64,000 nucleotides of DNA. Origin: Catenulispora acidiphila DSM 44928 (lineage in GTDB: Bacteria > Actinomycetota > Actinomycetes > Streptomycetales > Catenulisporaceae). The stretch's first letter is position 1. Each line of letters starts with the position of its first letter. Both the position numbers and the translations under genes were made by a program. Below are positions 34,892-42,210 of the stretch, piece by piece. The stretch is from contig NC_013131.1 in assembly GCF_000024025.1 (NCBI RefSeq), positions 7,502,001-7,566,000 of the forward strand, written 5' to 3'. Below the pieces are notes generated by a model, which worked only from the letters and a program-made list of their open reading frames with translations, did no database searches and had not been told where the DNA came from.

Positions 34892-35755
34892 CTAGTTCGG
34901 AATCGAGCTGCTCTGCACAGCGCGCAGCTCCACGGCCATCGCCTGCCGGCGGTGCGGGGGCAGCTGCGTCAGGCGTGGAAACTCCTGCTCCTCTTCGGCG
35001 GTGGCGTGAGCCAGCACAGCCTGGTGGAACGTGTCGAGCTTGATGGCGAAGTCCGGGTGGTCGACCCCCATGGACTTGAGTTCACCCAGTGCCTGGTCTG
35101 CTCTCTGCTCTTCCTCGAGCCGGTCCGCGGCGATTTTGCGGCCGCCGGTCACGTTCAGGCGAGTCACCGGATGCACCACTTGCTGCTCGCCGGTCTCGTG
35201 AGTGTGCAGCAGGTCCGCCAGCTCGCTGAACAGCCGCCCCCGCTCCCCACCGGTCGCGGACAGGACCTGGACGAACTTACGTTTGACCTCTTCGTGCTGG
35301 CTCAGCAAGATCTCCACAATGTCGCCGCCCTGCGCAGCGCCCTGCTGCTCGATGAACTCCTTGAACCGCTTGGTGTCCGCCTTGATCTGGTGGGCGTCCA
35401 GATGCAGCATGCTGCCGACCTTCTCCACCACGCCCTGCGGCTCCCACACCAGCTGAACGGTGACGCGGGTCTGCTCGGCGGACAGTTGGTGGAAGGTCAC
35501 CAAACCGGCGTGGCCGGCGTCCCCGCCCACGCTGTTCCAAGCGATGCGCTCATTGGGATACTGCTCGGTGATCTTCGCATCGAACTCCCGGCGCGCCCCG
35601 CCGACAGAGGTCACCCAGTGGGTGTGGAGTTCGTCGGTCTGGGTCACCGACTCCACGCCTTCCATGAACAGCGGGAACGACTCGAACTGGGTCCACTGGT
35701 TGTAGGCGGTGCTGACAGGCACGTTTACATCGACCGATTCGGTCACGTCACTCAT
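34892..35755 (-). CDS. SRPBCC (polyketide cyclase-like) domain fused to a hemerythrin domain
   Basis: A 287-residue fusion, started at ATG 35755 because the conserved domain begins at once (TESVDVNVPVSTAYNQWTQFE). Residues about 1-140 are an SRPBCC helix-grip domain that ends in LHLDAHQIKADTKRFKEFIE. Residues about 160-285 are a hemerythrin HHE domain, with HEEVKRKF, LLHTHETGEQQVVHP, DTFHQAVLAHATAEEEQEF and ligands in the right order. SRPBCC proteins bind hydrophobic ligands; the hemerythrin part binds a di-iron centre. A sigma-B-like promoter lies about 95 bp upstream. A stress-protective role is inferred from this and from neighbouring genes. Confidence 0.85.
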   Translation of the reverse strand: MSDVTESVDVNVPVSTAYNQWTQFESFPLFMEGVESVTQTDELHTHWVTSVGGARREFDAKITEQYPNERIAWNSVGGDAGHAGLVTFHQLSAEQTRVTVQLVWEPQGVVEKVGSMLHLDAHQIKADTKRFKEFIEQQGAAQGGDIVEILLSQHEEVKRKFVQVLSATGGERGRLFSELADLLHTHETGEQQVVHPVTRLNVTGGRKIAADRLEEEQRADQALGELKSMGVDHPDFAIKLDTFHQAVLAHATAEEEQEFPRLTQLPPHRRQAMAVELRAVQSSSIPN

Positions 35756-35848
35756 GGTGTCTCCGTTACGCTTTTCGACTTCGCGAAGCTGCCGACCGCG
35801 GGGGTGCATCGGCCGGCGAAGGACGCGGTACCGCGTCGCTGACCCCAG

Positions 35849-35873
35849 GTGCCCGACCGATCACAGGGCAAAC
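35849..35873 (-). promoter_or_regulatory. Sigma-B-like promoter of the SRPBCC-hemerythrin gene
   Basis: On the minus strand GTTT, then 15 nt, then GGGCAC. The consensus of actinobacterial sigma-B-type stress promoters is GNTT-N14-16-GGGTAC. The -10 differs by one base, and it is identical in spacing and -10 to the promoter at 37668-37692. Confidence 0.6.
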
Positions 35874-35994
35874 AGACTTGTCCGCGATCTAGGCCAGAAC
35901 GCACGGAGAGGGACTTCCTGCAGGTCAGTGCCCATGGTGCCCGTTCTCATCTCATTGAAGTGGCTCGGCCGGTGACCCTGGCGGATCCTCCTCG

Positions 35995-36861
35995 CTACTC
36001 CCTCATGAACGAGTCGAGCGCTGCGGTCAGCTCATCCGAAGCTTGTTCGGCCATGTGGTGTCCACTGTCGATACCGTGCCCACGGACATCGTCGGCCCAG
36101 TCGCGCCAGATGCGCAGCGGGTCACCATACAGATCCTCCAGATCGTCGCGCAGCGACCAGAGCACCAGCGCCGGGCAGCGGACCCGGTTTCCGGCCGCCC
36201 GATCGGCTTCTTCGTCGCGCCGATCAACGGTCAGGCCGGCGCGGTAGTCCTCCAACATGGCCCGCACGACATCGGGATCGCGAACTGCCTCGCGCCATTC
36301 CCGATGGTTCTCCACTCCCATCTGAGCCGGATCTCCCTGATACCAGCGATCGGGATCGGCTGTGATGACCCGCTCGGGAATGTCCGGCTGAGCGAAGAAG
36401 AACCAGTGCCACCACGCCGTCGCAAACCGCGCGGAAATGCGGTTGAGATGCTCACTGATCGGCAGACAGTCCAGGAAAGCCACCCGGCGCACCAGCTCCG
36501 GGTAGTCCAAGACCAACCGGAGTGCCACCGCACCGCCCCGGTCGTGACCGGCCAGAGCGAAGCCCTCGTGGTCCAAGCCCAGGTGCCGCATGACCGCGAC
36601 CAGATCGTCGGCGACTGCCCGCTTGCAGTGGGCAGTGTGGTCAGCGGTTGGTGCAGGACCGCGCGAGCGCCCATATCCTCGAAGATCGGCGCAGACGACC
36701 CGGTAGCCGCGCCGCACCATCGCCGGCGCGACCTCGTACCAGGTCGCCGAAGTACGCGGATGCCCATGCAGCAGCAACACCGGCGGCCCTTCGCCCCCGT
36801 ACCGGACGAAGATAGAGGCCTGGCCGGTTTGCACCACCTCGGTCTCGAAATCTTCGAACAT
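35995..36861 (-). CDS. Alpha/beta-hydrolase, epoxide hydrolase/haloacetate dehalogenase-like
   Basis: A 288-residue hydrolase from ATG 36861, behind AAAAGAG. LLLHGHPRTSATW carries the oxyanion HGxP, DLRGYGRSRGP follows, and the nucleophile elbow is AGHDRGGAVA with Asp as nucleophile, as in haloacetate dehalogenases and epoxide hydrolases. A later Asp and SGHHMAEQ provide the acid and His. The cap domain includes WWHWFFFAQPDIPE, typical of the haloacetate dehalogenase branch. It follows the 24-residue membrane peptide by 28 bp and probably shares its promoter. Detoxification of a reactive epoxide or halo-acid is the likely role. Confidence 0.86.
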   Translation of the reverse strand: MFEDFETEVVQTGQASIFVRYGGEGPPVLLLHGHPRTSATWYEVAPAMVRRGYRVVCADLRGYGRSRGPAPTADHTAHCKRAVADDLVAVMRHLGLDHEGFALAGHDRGGAVALRLVLDYPELVRRVAFLDCLPISEHLNRISARFATAWWHWFFFAQPDIPERVITADPDRWYQGDPAQMGVENHREWREAVRDPDVVRAMLEDYRAGLTVDRRDEEADRAAGNRVRCPALVLWSLRDDLEDLYGDPLRIWRDWADDVRGHGIDSGHHMAEQASDELTAALDSFMRE

Positions 36862-36889
36862 CGGTCGCTCTTTTCTACTGCCCCGTTTC

Positions 36890-36964
36890 CTAGCGGCGTC
36901 GCAAAGCCATGACAAGCAGGACAATGAGGATGACGACCACAACAGTGCCAACACCGATATACAT
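36890..36964 (-). CDS. 24-residue single-span membrane peptide
   Basis: The reading frame ATG 36964 to TAG 36890 encodes a peptide with MYIGVG, a 14-residue run of Val, Ile and Leu, and the tail MALRRR. GGAG sits 7 nt before the ATG. One membrane helix with a positive end predicts N-out/C-in or a tail-anchored regulator. Very small actinobacterial proteins of this shape (a short hydrophobic helix then RRR) recur as unannotated genes. It lies directly ahead of the hydrolase, under a sigma-B-like promoter. It is too short for most gene callers, so it is probably missed in other genomes. Confidence 0.7.
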   Translation of the reverse strand: MYIGVGTVVVVILIVLLVMALRRR

Positions 36965-37016
36965 GTGAAACTCCAATTCTTAGGTAAGGGATTCATCGAA
37001 CTGACGGAGCCCCCGC

Positions 37017-37041
37017 GTACCCCGGGTTCCGGAGATCAACC
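37017..37041 (-). promoter_or_regulatory. Sigma-B-like promoter of the membrane peptide-hydrolase operon
   Basis: On the minus strand GGTT, then 15 nt, then GGGTAC, a perfect match to the sigma-B -10 and a good -35. It is 53 bp upstream of the 24-residue peptide start. Confidence 0.65.
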
Positions 37042-37123
37042 GCATCCGGCACAGTCACCGTTGTCCACGGCTGGAGTCCAAGAGGTCTGAGATCGGGTCT
37101 CCCCACCTCGGAGGATGGGACCG

Positions 37124-37621
37124 CTAGCCGAAGGCCGTCATCGCTGCTTGCCGACGGAGTCCATCCAGGATCTGTTTCTGGTGCGTAGCCCTGTCGATCA
37201 GCCGGTCGAAGTCGATCGGCTCGAGGCGGGGATCCCTACGGGCCAGCTCGCGAAGCACTCGCCAGCCCGCTTCCTTGCCCTCGACCCCCAGATGCATCGC
37301 TTCCAATTCCACGACCGGAGTCAACGCGGTGCGGTGCACCAGGCTGCCGTTGGGCTTGAGGCGCCCGATCTTTTCGCCGAGCCACCCGGCTGCCATCTTG
37401 GCCGAGTGCCTCGGCACGTCCAGCCGGGTCATGGCGTCTATCAGCGACTGCCGGTCCTGTTCGATCTCCGCAGCGAGCTCCTCCAGGACGCTGCGCTCGT
37501 CGGGCTCCCCGAACGTGCGAGCAATGCGGCGTGCCAGCTCCACCCCACCGCAGGCGCCCATGAGGTGATCGTTCAGATATACGCCGAGCAGTTCAGAAGG
37601 CTCGATGTCGGTGGTGTTCAT
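37124..37621 (-). CDS. Ferritin-like/helical hypothetical protein
   Basis: A 165-residue protein from ATG 37621. It is nearly all helix and contains YLNDHLMGACGGVELARRIAR near the N-terminus and ELEAMHLGVEGKEAGWRVLRE later. The D-H and E-x2-H pairs in four long helices look like a ferritin-like fold, but I cannot place all metal ligands. Similar actinobacterial proteins are usually listed as hypothetical. It has a sigma-B-like promoter (37668-37692), so it is a likely stress protein. Function is unknown. Confidence 0.68.
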   Translation of the reverse strand: MNTTDIEPSELLGVYLNDHLMGACGGVELARRIARTFGEPDERSVLEELAAEIEQDRQSLIDAMTRLDVPRHSAKMAAGWLGEKIGRLKPNGSLVHRTALTPVVELEAMHLGVEGKEAGWRVLRELARRDPRLEPIDFDRLIDRATHQKQILDGLRRQAAMTAFG

Positions 37622-37667
37622 GGGGCTCGACCTCGCTCGTCGACGGTTCTGCTGCTGGAAACCACGC

Positions 37668-37692
37668 GTGCCCACGTCCAGTCAAGGCAAAC
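37668..37692 (-). promoter_or_regulatory. Sigma-B-like promoter of the ferritin-like gene
   Basis: On the minus strand GTTT, then 15 nt, then GGGCAC; the -10 lies about 47 bp upstream of the ATG. The first seven bases of the element, GTTTGCC, are the same as in the promoter at 35849-35873. Confidence 0.62.
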
Positions 37693-37748
37693 CGGCGGTC
37701 CGGGCGACAGTGGCTGAGCCGGACGATCAATCACGTTTGAACAAGTGC

Positions 37749-37776
37749 GCCTGGCCGGACGCCTACCCGGCCAGGC
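37749..37776 (-). terminator. Hairpin terminator after the small secreted protein gene
   Basis: Perfect 10-bp arms GCCTGGCCGG (37749-37758) and CCGGCCAGGC (37767-37776) with an 8-nt loop begin 7 bp past the stop of the gene at 37783-38010. Confidence 0.6.
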
Positions 37777-37782
37777 TCTGGG

Positions 37783-38010
37783 TCAGCTGTGGTCGATGAC
37801 GTTGCCGTTGGAGCAGTTGTTGGCGTGGTTCCCGGCCCAGTTGCCGAGGACGGGGACGACCGCTACCTCGGTGAGGCAGACGGCGGCGGCGGTGAAGTTG
37901 TTCGTGGCGTTGATGCCGGTGCCGAAGTTGCTGTCGTTGTCCGCGTGGGCTGGGGCGGCCAGGGACAGGGTGGTGAGGGTAAGCGCACCTAGCGCGGTGA
38001 TCTTCTTCAT
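37783..38010 (-). CDS. Small secreted protein, chaplin-like in size
   Basis: A 75-residue exported protein. MKKITALGALTLTTLSLAAPAHA is a clean Sec signal, cleaved after AHA. The mature 52 residues start DNDSNFGTGINATNNFTAAA and end GNHANNCSNGNVIDHS, rich in Asn and with two cysteines. Small Asn/Gly-rich secreted proteins with a Cys pair occur in the actinomycete cell-surface set (chaplins, rodlins and relatives), but the chaplin consensus is not clearly met. A hairpin terminator follows. Confidence 0.65.
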   Translation of the reverse strand: MKKITALGALTLTTLSLAAPAHADNDSNFGTGINATNNFTAAAVCLTEVAVVPVLGNWAGNHANNCSNGNVIDHS

Positions 38011-38109
38011 GGCCTGGGCAACGAGGGACCGGGGGCGCCGTCACTGTCGGCTACACCGACCGGCGCAGCGGCGACTGGAGACATCTGGTCGGTAGCGGGA
38101 GGGCTCTGG

Positions 38110-38436
38110 CTACTCCGCAGCCGAGGGTACGGTGTCGCGGATATCGAAGATCTCGGTGACACCGGCCAACTCCAGGACCCGGCTCACGGCCTTCGACGGC
38201 ACCAAAGCGAAGGTGGTGCCGACCTCCTCTGCTTGGCGCACCATGCTCAAGGCCACCCGCAGCCCCATCGAATCCATGAAGCTCACCTGCGAGCAATCCA
38301 GCACCACGTCCCCAGCGGCCACTAGAGGCTCCAGCGCCTCAGTCAGCTGCTGGTGCACGGACATGTCTATGTCGCCGGATACCTCGACGACGCTTCCCGT
38401 GCCCTGGTGGCGAACTCGGTAAATGAATTCCGGCAT
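38110..38436 (-). CDS. STAS-domain anti-sigma factor antagonist
   Basis: A 108-residue protein from ATG 38436 behind GGAAGGG. It spans one STAS domain: VVEVSGDIDMSVHQQLTEAL, VVLDCSQVSFMDSMGLRVAL. The phosphorylatable Ser follows the Asp in MDSMGL; in SpoIIAA-like proteins the sequence is DSSGL, so the target Ser is kept. These proteins bind an anti-sigma kinase (RsbW/SpoIIAB type) and release the sigma factor when unphosphorylated. No kinase or sigma-B gene is in the window. Its place among sigma-B-like genes supports a role in the general-stress response. Confidence 0.85.
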   Translation of the reverse strand: MPEFIYRVRHQGTGSVVEVSGDIDMSVHQQLTEALEPLVAAGDVVLDCSQVSFMDSMGLRVALSMVRQAEEVGTTFALVPSKAVSRVLELAGVTEIFDIRDTVPSAAE

Positions 38437-38578
38437 GGCCTGGCCTGCCCTTCCGTTGCCTCCCGGTACAGCGTTGGACGGTAGCTGTCCGGCGTCAACT
38501 TCCTGGAAGCCTATCGGGCGACGGCATGCGTACTGGCCGGCACTCAAGAACTGTCGGCCGGGTGGGACCCCGGCACGA

Positions 38579-39325
38579 TCAGTGAAGTCGGACTTCCCAG
38601 GCCGGCCGCTGAAGCTGATCGTTGTACACGATGATGTCGGCGTGGTCGGTGGGGTGGGCGGTGGCGAAGTAGAGCTGTTGGGACGGGATGTAGCGGTACT
38701 GCCAGGACCGTTCGATGTCGGCGATGACGGCCGCAGATCCAGCCAGTGCGGTGCCTCGGCTCCGGGCACGGTCTATCGTCTGCTCGAGCGGGAGGGATAC
38801 GAAGATGCGCAGGTCCCACCGGTCGATCAGCTCTGGACGCAGGAGGAAGACGCCGTCGAAGAGCAGTACAGCGTCTGTGGGCGCGGCGGCGGCCGGCAGG
38901 GACAGTGGTGTGTCGGTGTCTCGGTCGTAGACCGACGTTTGGAACTTTCGGTCCCCGCCCGGGCCCAGCGGATCGAGCAGAACCCTGCACAGTGCGGCGC
39001 GGTCGTGGGCGTCGAAGTAGCAGCTTTCCGCTGAGTATTGGCCGCGTCGGTAGCGTTCGGCGCGAGGGAAGAGGAAGTCGTCGATGGTCGCGCGGATGAC
39101 GTCGCGGCCCTGCGCGCGCAGGACGGTGGCGAGTTCGTCGGCCAGTGTGGTCTTGCCGGAGGCGGGCGCGCCGTCGATGGCGACCCGCAGCGGGTGCGTG
39201 ATCGTGGTCGTGGCGGACCTGAGCGCCTCGGCCAGGCTACTGATGAGCTCGCTGCGGGTGCCTTGGTTTATGGCTGCCTCTCTCACGGTTTCAGCGTAGA
39301 GCGCGACCTTGGATGCGGGACACAT
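38579..39325 (-). CDS. Uridine kinase-like P-loop protein
   Basis: A P-loop kinase of about 248 residues (start ATG 39325, though GTG 39286 is possible). Walker A is GAPASGKTTLADELATVL. TIDDFLFPRAERYRRG is the DDF(Y) segment of uridine/pantothenate kinase-like proteins, in which the first Asp is catalytic. Later come LLFDGVFLLRPEL and the lid Arg region RARSRGT. This set matches the actinobacterial 'uridine kinase' group more than true Udk. It phosphorylates a nucleoside or related alcohol; substrate is unproven. It is 142 bp upstream of the STAS gene, on the same strand. Confidence 0.82.
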   Translation of the reverse strand: MCPASKVALYAETVREAAINQGTRSELISSLAEALRSATTTITHPLRVAIDGAPASGKTTLADELATVLRAQGRDVIRATIDDFLFPRAERYRRGQYSAESCYFDAHDRAALCRVLLDPLGPGGDRKFQTSVYDRDTDTPLSLPAAAAPTDAVLLFDGVFLLRPELIDRWDLRIFVSLPLEQTIDRARSRGTALAGSAAVIADIERSWQYRYIPSQQLYFATAHPTDHADIIVYNDQLQRPAWEVRLH

Positions 39326-39357
39326 CCCAGCGATCCAAGGCGACGGAGCACACGGTT

Positions 39358-39660
39358 CTACAGCTGCTCGTATTTGCCCAGGGTCGGAGTTACTGACTTC
39401 GCCGGAGTCGAAGAGACTTCGTGCGACGCGCCGTGGAGCTTCTTGGTGAGCTCCGAGGAGGCGTCGGCGACCTTGGCGGCGACCGCCTTGGACGCCGTCC
39501 CGACGCGTTCCTGCAGATTCTCGCGCAGATCGACGACGGCCGGCTGCTCGCTGACCTCGTGCGCCTTCTGCTTGATCAGCTCGTACTTCTCGCGGCCGGC
39601 TTTGGTGCCGGCGACGTAGCCCACGGCGAGGCCGGTGGCGAGAGTGAGTGTGCGCTTCAT
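39358..39660 (-). CDS. YtxH-like membrane-associated stress protein
   Basis: A 100-residue protein from ATG 39660 behind CAGGAGGATCC, the best ribosome site in the region. MKRTLTLATGLAVGYVAGTKAGREKYE is the YtxH/general-stress signature, with a Gly-rich short hydrophobic helix followed by a charged amphipathic helix. The remainder is Lys/Glu-rich and predicted helical. It is the last gene of a four-gene envelope operon. Confidence 0.83.
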   Translation of the reverse strand: MKRTLTLATGLAVGYVAGTKAGREKYELIKQKAHEVSEQPAVVDLRENLQERVGTASKAVAAKVADASSELTKKLHGASHEVSSTPAKSVTPTLGKYEQL

Positions 39661-39686
39661 GGATCCTCCTGTTTCGTTTCCGTCAT

Positions 39687-39956
39687 TTACTTGCCCGACT
39701 CGACGGCACGGCGGATGCCCTCCGCCTGCAGACGGGTCGCTGCCGCCTTGGTCACGGCGAATACAGCCGCCTCCAAACCGACTCCGGCCATCAGATCCCT
39801 CCACCGGGTGTCCGCGTCGGTGGCATCGGGCAGTTCGTCCTGGTCGCTGAACAACAGCCACAGACGGCGTGTCACCATGCTGGCCAGTGCCCCAGCAGCC
39901 AGACTCAGGCCCAGGCCCACCGGCTTGTAGAGGAGCTTCGCGGTAGCGGGTTTCAT
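39687..39956 (-). CDS. DUF4235 membrane protein
   Basis: An 89-residue protein with LLYKPVGLGLSLAAGALASMVTRRLW and later GVGLEAAVFAVTKAAATR, a pair of short hydrophobic helices around a DUF4235-type 'YKP.G....A...G' start. Its ATG overlaps the DUF3618 stop (ATGA). DUF4235 proteins are of unknown function and usually accompany DUF3618 and holin-like genes in actinomycetes, as here. Confidence 0.87.
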   Translation of the reverse strand: MKPATAKLLYKPVGLGLSLAAGALASMVTRRLWLLFSDQDELPDATDADTRWRDLMAGVGLEAAVFAVTKAAATRLQAEGIRRAVESGK

Positions 39957-40291
39957 CGGCGATCTCCCTCGAGCTTGGATCTGACAGCTACCAAGAGCGC
40001 TGTGATCACGCCGGCCAGCACCGCCGTCGCAGAGAGCCGGCCTGTTCTCGTCCGCGCGGAGCCGCGGACCCGTCGTGCCATGCCCGCCGCGTCGTCGCGG
40101 GCGCGCGAGGCTGCCTGGAACGTGCGGCGCTTCAGGCTGGCGAGGTCCTCCCGGATCGCGTCTTCGGCTCGCGTCTTCACGTGCGTCTTGGCCATGAGGG
40201 CTTCCAAAGTGCGCCCAAGCTGTGCCCGGGTCGCTGCGATGTCGACCTCGAGCTCAGCTTGCTGCGTTGTCATCGGCGTTTCCGAAGTCAT
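39953..40291 (-). CDS. DUF3618 protein
   Basis: A 112-residue protein from ATG 40291, which overlaps the previous stop. The family hallmark ELEVDIAATRAQLGRTLEAL ('I..TR..L..T...L..K') is at residues 13-32, followed by a Lys/Arg-rich helix and a C-terminal membrane helix LSATAVLAGVITALLVAV. It probably anchors at the membrane by that C-terminal helix. Function is unknown. Confidence 0.87.
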   Translation of the reverse strand: MTSETPMTTQQAELEVDIAATRAQLGRTLEALMAKTHVKTRAEDAIREDLASLKRRTFQAASRARDDAAGMARRVRGSARTRTGRLSATAVLAGVITALLVAVRSKLEGDRR

Positions 40292-40710
40292 GATTGACGC
40301 CCTTCGTGGAAAGCATCCTGGGCCCGGCGCAGATCCTCGCGAACGGATTCGGCGGCTTCTGTGGGCACCGGCGGGACGCCCTTCGCCAAGCGCTTCTTGC
40401 CGACCAGGGCCAGCACGCCGGCCACGAGGAACGCACCGGCCATGGGAACCGCGACCGCCAGCCACAACGGCCAGACATTCGCCAGCGCCACCACGACCAG
40501 CGTCCACGCCAGGACCAGTCCGATCCGGGCCAGCAGGAGCGCCGAGGCGAGCAGGGCGCCGGCCGTACCCAGACGCTTGGCCTTGATCTGCATCTCCAGC
40601 TTGGCCAGAGCGAGCTCGTCGTGGACCAGCCGCGACATCTGCGCTGTGGCGTCGTTCACCAGTTCCGCGGTCGAGGTGTGCACCGACGGCGTGATTCTCT
40701 CGGCGGTCAT
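40288..40710 (-). CDS. Phage holin superfamily III-like (holin-X) membrane protein
   Basis: A 140-residue protein, first gene of the envelope operon. TAELVNDATAQMSRLVHDELALAKLEM is a cytoplasmic helix, and two membrane helices follow: GALLASALLLARIGLVLAW and PLWLAVAVPMAGAFLVAGVL. This is the actinobacterial Phage_holin_3_6 family, which despite its name is chromosomal and stress-associated. It overlaps the DUF3618 gene by 4 bp. A weaker sigma-B-like -35 (GTTT) occurs about 45-50 bp upstream with a poor -10. Confidence 0.85.
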   Translation of the reverse strand: MTAERITPSVHTSTAELVNDATAQMSRLVHDELALAKLEMQIKAKRLGTAGALLASALLLARIGLVLAWTLVVVALANVWPLWLAVAVPMAGAFLVAGVLALVGKKRLAKGVPPVPTEAAESVREDLRRAQDAFHEGRQS

Positions 40711-40800
40711 CAGATTCTCCTTTCCACGCCGGGCCTGATGACCAGTGTCAGCTGGCGCAAACGCCGGGAATGGGCAGCACGAACAGGATTGAGGAGCTCC

Positions 40801-41324
40801 TTAATCATCACCGGCCACGTTCTGCCCGCGAGCGACGTCACGGGTGGGGATGTCGGGTTGTTCCTCCAAAACGTCCTCCACCTCGGCCAGCTGGTTCTGG
40901 ACATCGGTGATCTTGTTTTCCAGCCTTTGTTCGTGCTCTTCGATACCGTCGAGTTGAATGCCGAGGTGCTTGGCGATGGCCAGGGTGGCTTGGCTGTTGC
41001 GCAGCACTTCTGACAGCAGCGATTCAGTGAGCTGTTCGGCCTTCTCGTTGGTGGTGAAGTTGTGTTCGGCCATGGTGCGGTCTCGCAATTCAGGGACAGA
41101 CCCAGCAGGTTGAACCCGATCCACAGCGCCACCAGCGTGGTCTGGACGATCAGGAAGCGCCAGGAGCCGATCTGCACGGCGATGGTGTCGGCGATCCGCT
41201 CTCCGCGCGTCCGGTCGTCCTCCAACTTGCGCGAGATCGGATGGCGAAGTGCTCCACCGCCTCGTTCCTGCGCCGCGGGCTGGCCGATTCCCCCACCCCC
41301 TGCACCCACCGCCGCTGACGACAC
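40801..41324 (-). pseudogene. DUF1003 membrane protein gene with internal deletion and frameshift
   Basis: The 5' part (GTG 41324 behind AAGGGG) encodes RTRGERIADTIAVQIGSWRF and LIVQTTLVALWIGFNLLGL, the DUF1003 first helix. The frame then changes near 41097. The 3' part, in another frame, encodes RDRTMAEHNFTTNEKAEQLT and the C-terminal coiled coil to 40801. The conserved DPYPFILLN...QNRQ segment and second helix between them, roughly 40 residues, are missing. The gene is therefore broken by a deletion that also shifts the frame. Confidence 0.75.
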
Positions 41325-41584
41325 CGCGTCCCCTTTCCCGGAAAGAACATCACCGCGGCTGGTATGAGCCCGCTGAGGCGTCGGTGATGCGCCTCGCCGC
41401 CTGGTTTCCAGATTCTGGCGGCATATGCGTGGCTGCAAAGACAGGCTGCGGGATCCACGGGCTGACCACTGCACGCCGCAGCACGTGTCCGCCAGCGCAA
41501 GCAGGACATCCTGTTTCGTGGCTTTGGCCAGGACGCTGAGCCATGTCCCAGTACAGCGTGTTGGTCTCGGCTCCGCCGCCAGGA

Positions 41585-42121
41585 CTACGCGTCCCCGCCG
41601 TTCAGCTCCGACCGATCGATCTCTCTGCGTAAGGTGACAACCTCGGGGGTCATTCCCATGCGCTTCTCATAAAACGCCATGGACAAGGGGTTGTTGAGCT
41701 CCGTCTCCAGAATGATTACCTCCGCGCCGTGCGAGCGTCCCCACGCTTCCGCGGCCTTCATCAACGCGGTGCCGACACCGCCGCGCCGGTGTGCCGTCAA
41801 AACATCGAGGCTGTCGATGTGAAGGCGCTGCCGGGAGAAGTCGCTCTGCACCTGCCGTTCGGCGGTTTCGATCGGCTCAAGAAGCGTGGCCGAAATGGAG
41901 CCGACCACAATGCCGTCCACCTCCGCGAGTAACGTCAGCATGTCCCGTCGGCCGCCATAGGTGGCATGACCCTGCTCGAACCATTCGGCCAGACCCTCGT
42001 TCGACGGCACACGGAACGTGTGAGGGTTGATTCCGGCAAAGAATTCGCCCGCGTCGCGCCACAGGGCGGCACACGCCGCACCATCGCCGGGCCGGACTTC
42101 TCTGATCACCACATCGGTCAT
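41585..42121 (-). CDS. GNAT-family N-acetyltransferase
   Basis: A 178-residue acetyltransferase. IREVRPGDGAACAALWRD begins the GNAT fold, VDGIVVGSISATLL is strand 4 and LDVLTAHRRGGVGTALMKAAEAWGR is the acetyl-CoA binding motif A (Q/RxxGxG/A). ELNNPLSMAFYEKRMGM is the Tyr-containing motif B. The acceptor is unknown. Its start is 28 bp from a 19-bp palindrome shared with the divergent secreted protein gene. Confidence 0.88.
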   Translation of the reverse strand: MTDVVIREVRPGDGAACAALWRDAGEFFAGINPHTFRVPSNEGLAEWFEQGHATYGGRRDMLTLLAEVDGIVVGSISATLLEPIETAERQVQSDFSRQRLHIDSLDVLTAHRRGGVGTALMKAAEAWGRSHGAEVIILETELNNPLSMAFYEKRMGMTPEVVTLRREIDRSELNGGDA

Positions 42122-42148
42122 ACGGCCATCGTGCCCGACAGTGTCGTA

Positions 42149-42167
42149 ACGCTAGCGCCGCTAGCGT
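42149..42167. promoter_or_regulatory. 19-bp perfect palindrome between divergent genes
   Basis: ACGCTAGCG-C-CGCTAGCGT: 9-bp perfect arms around a single base. It is flanked by two copies of GTGTCGT (42141-42147 and 42166-42172). It lies 28 bp from the GNAT start and 44 bp from the secreted-protein start. A dimeric repressor acting on both genes is the simplest reading. Confidence 0.65.
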
Positions 42168-42210
42168 GTCGTGACCCTCCCCGGGCGAGGGGCGAACTAC
42201 GGTCCAGAGC

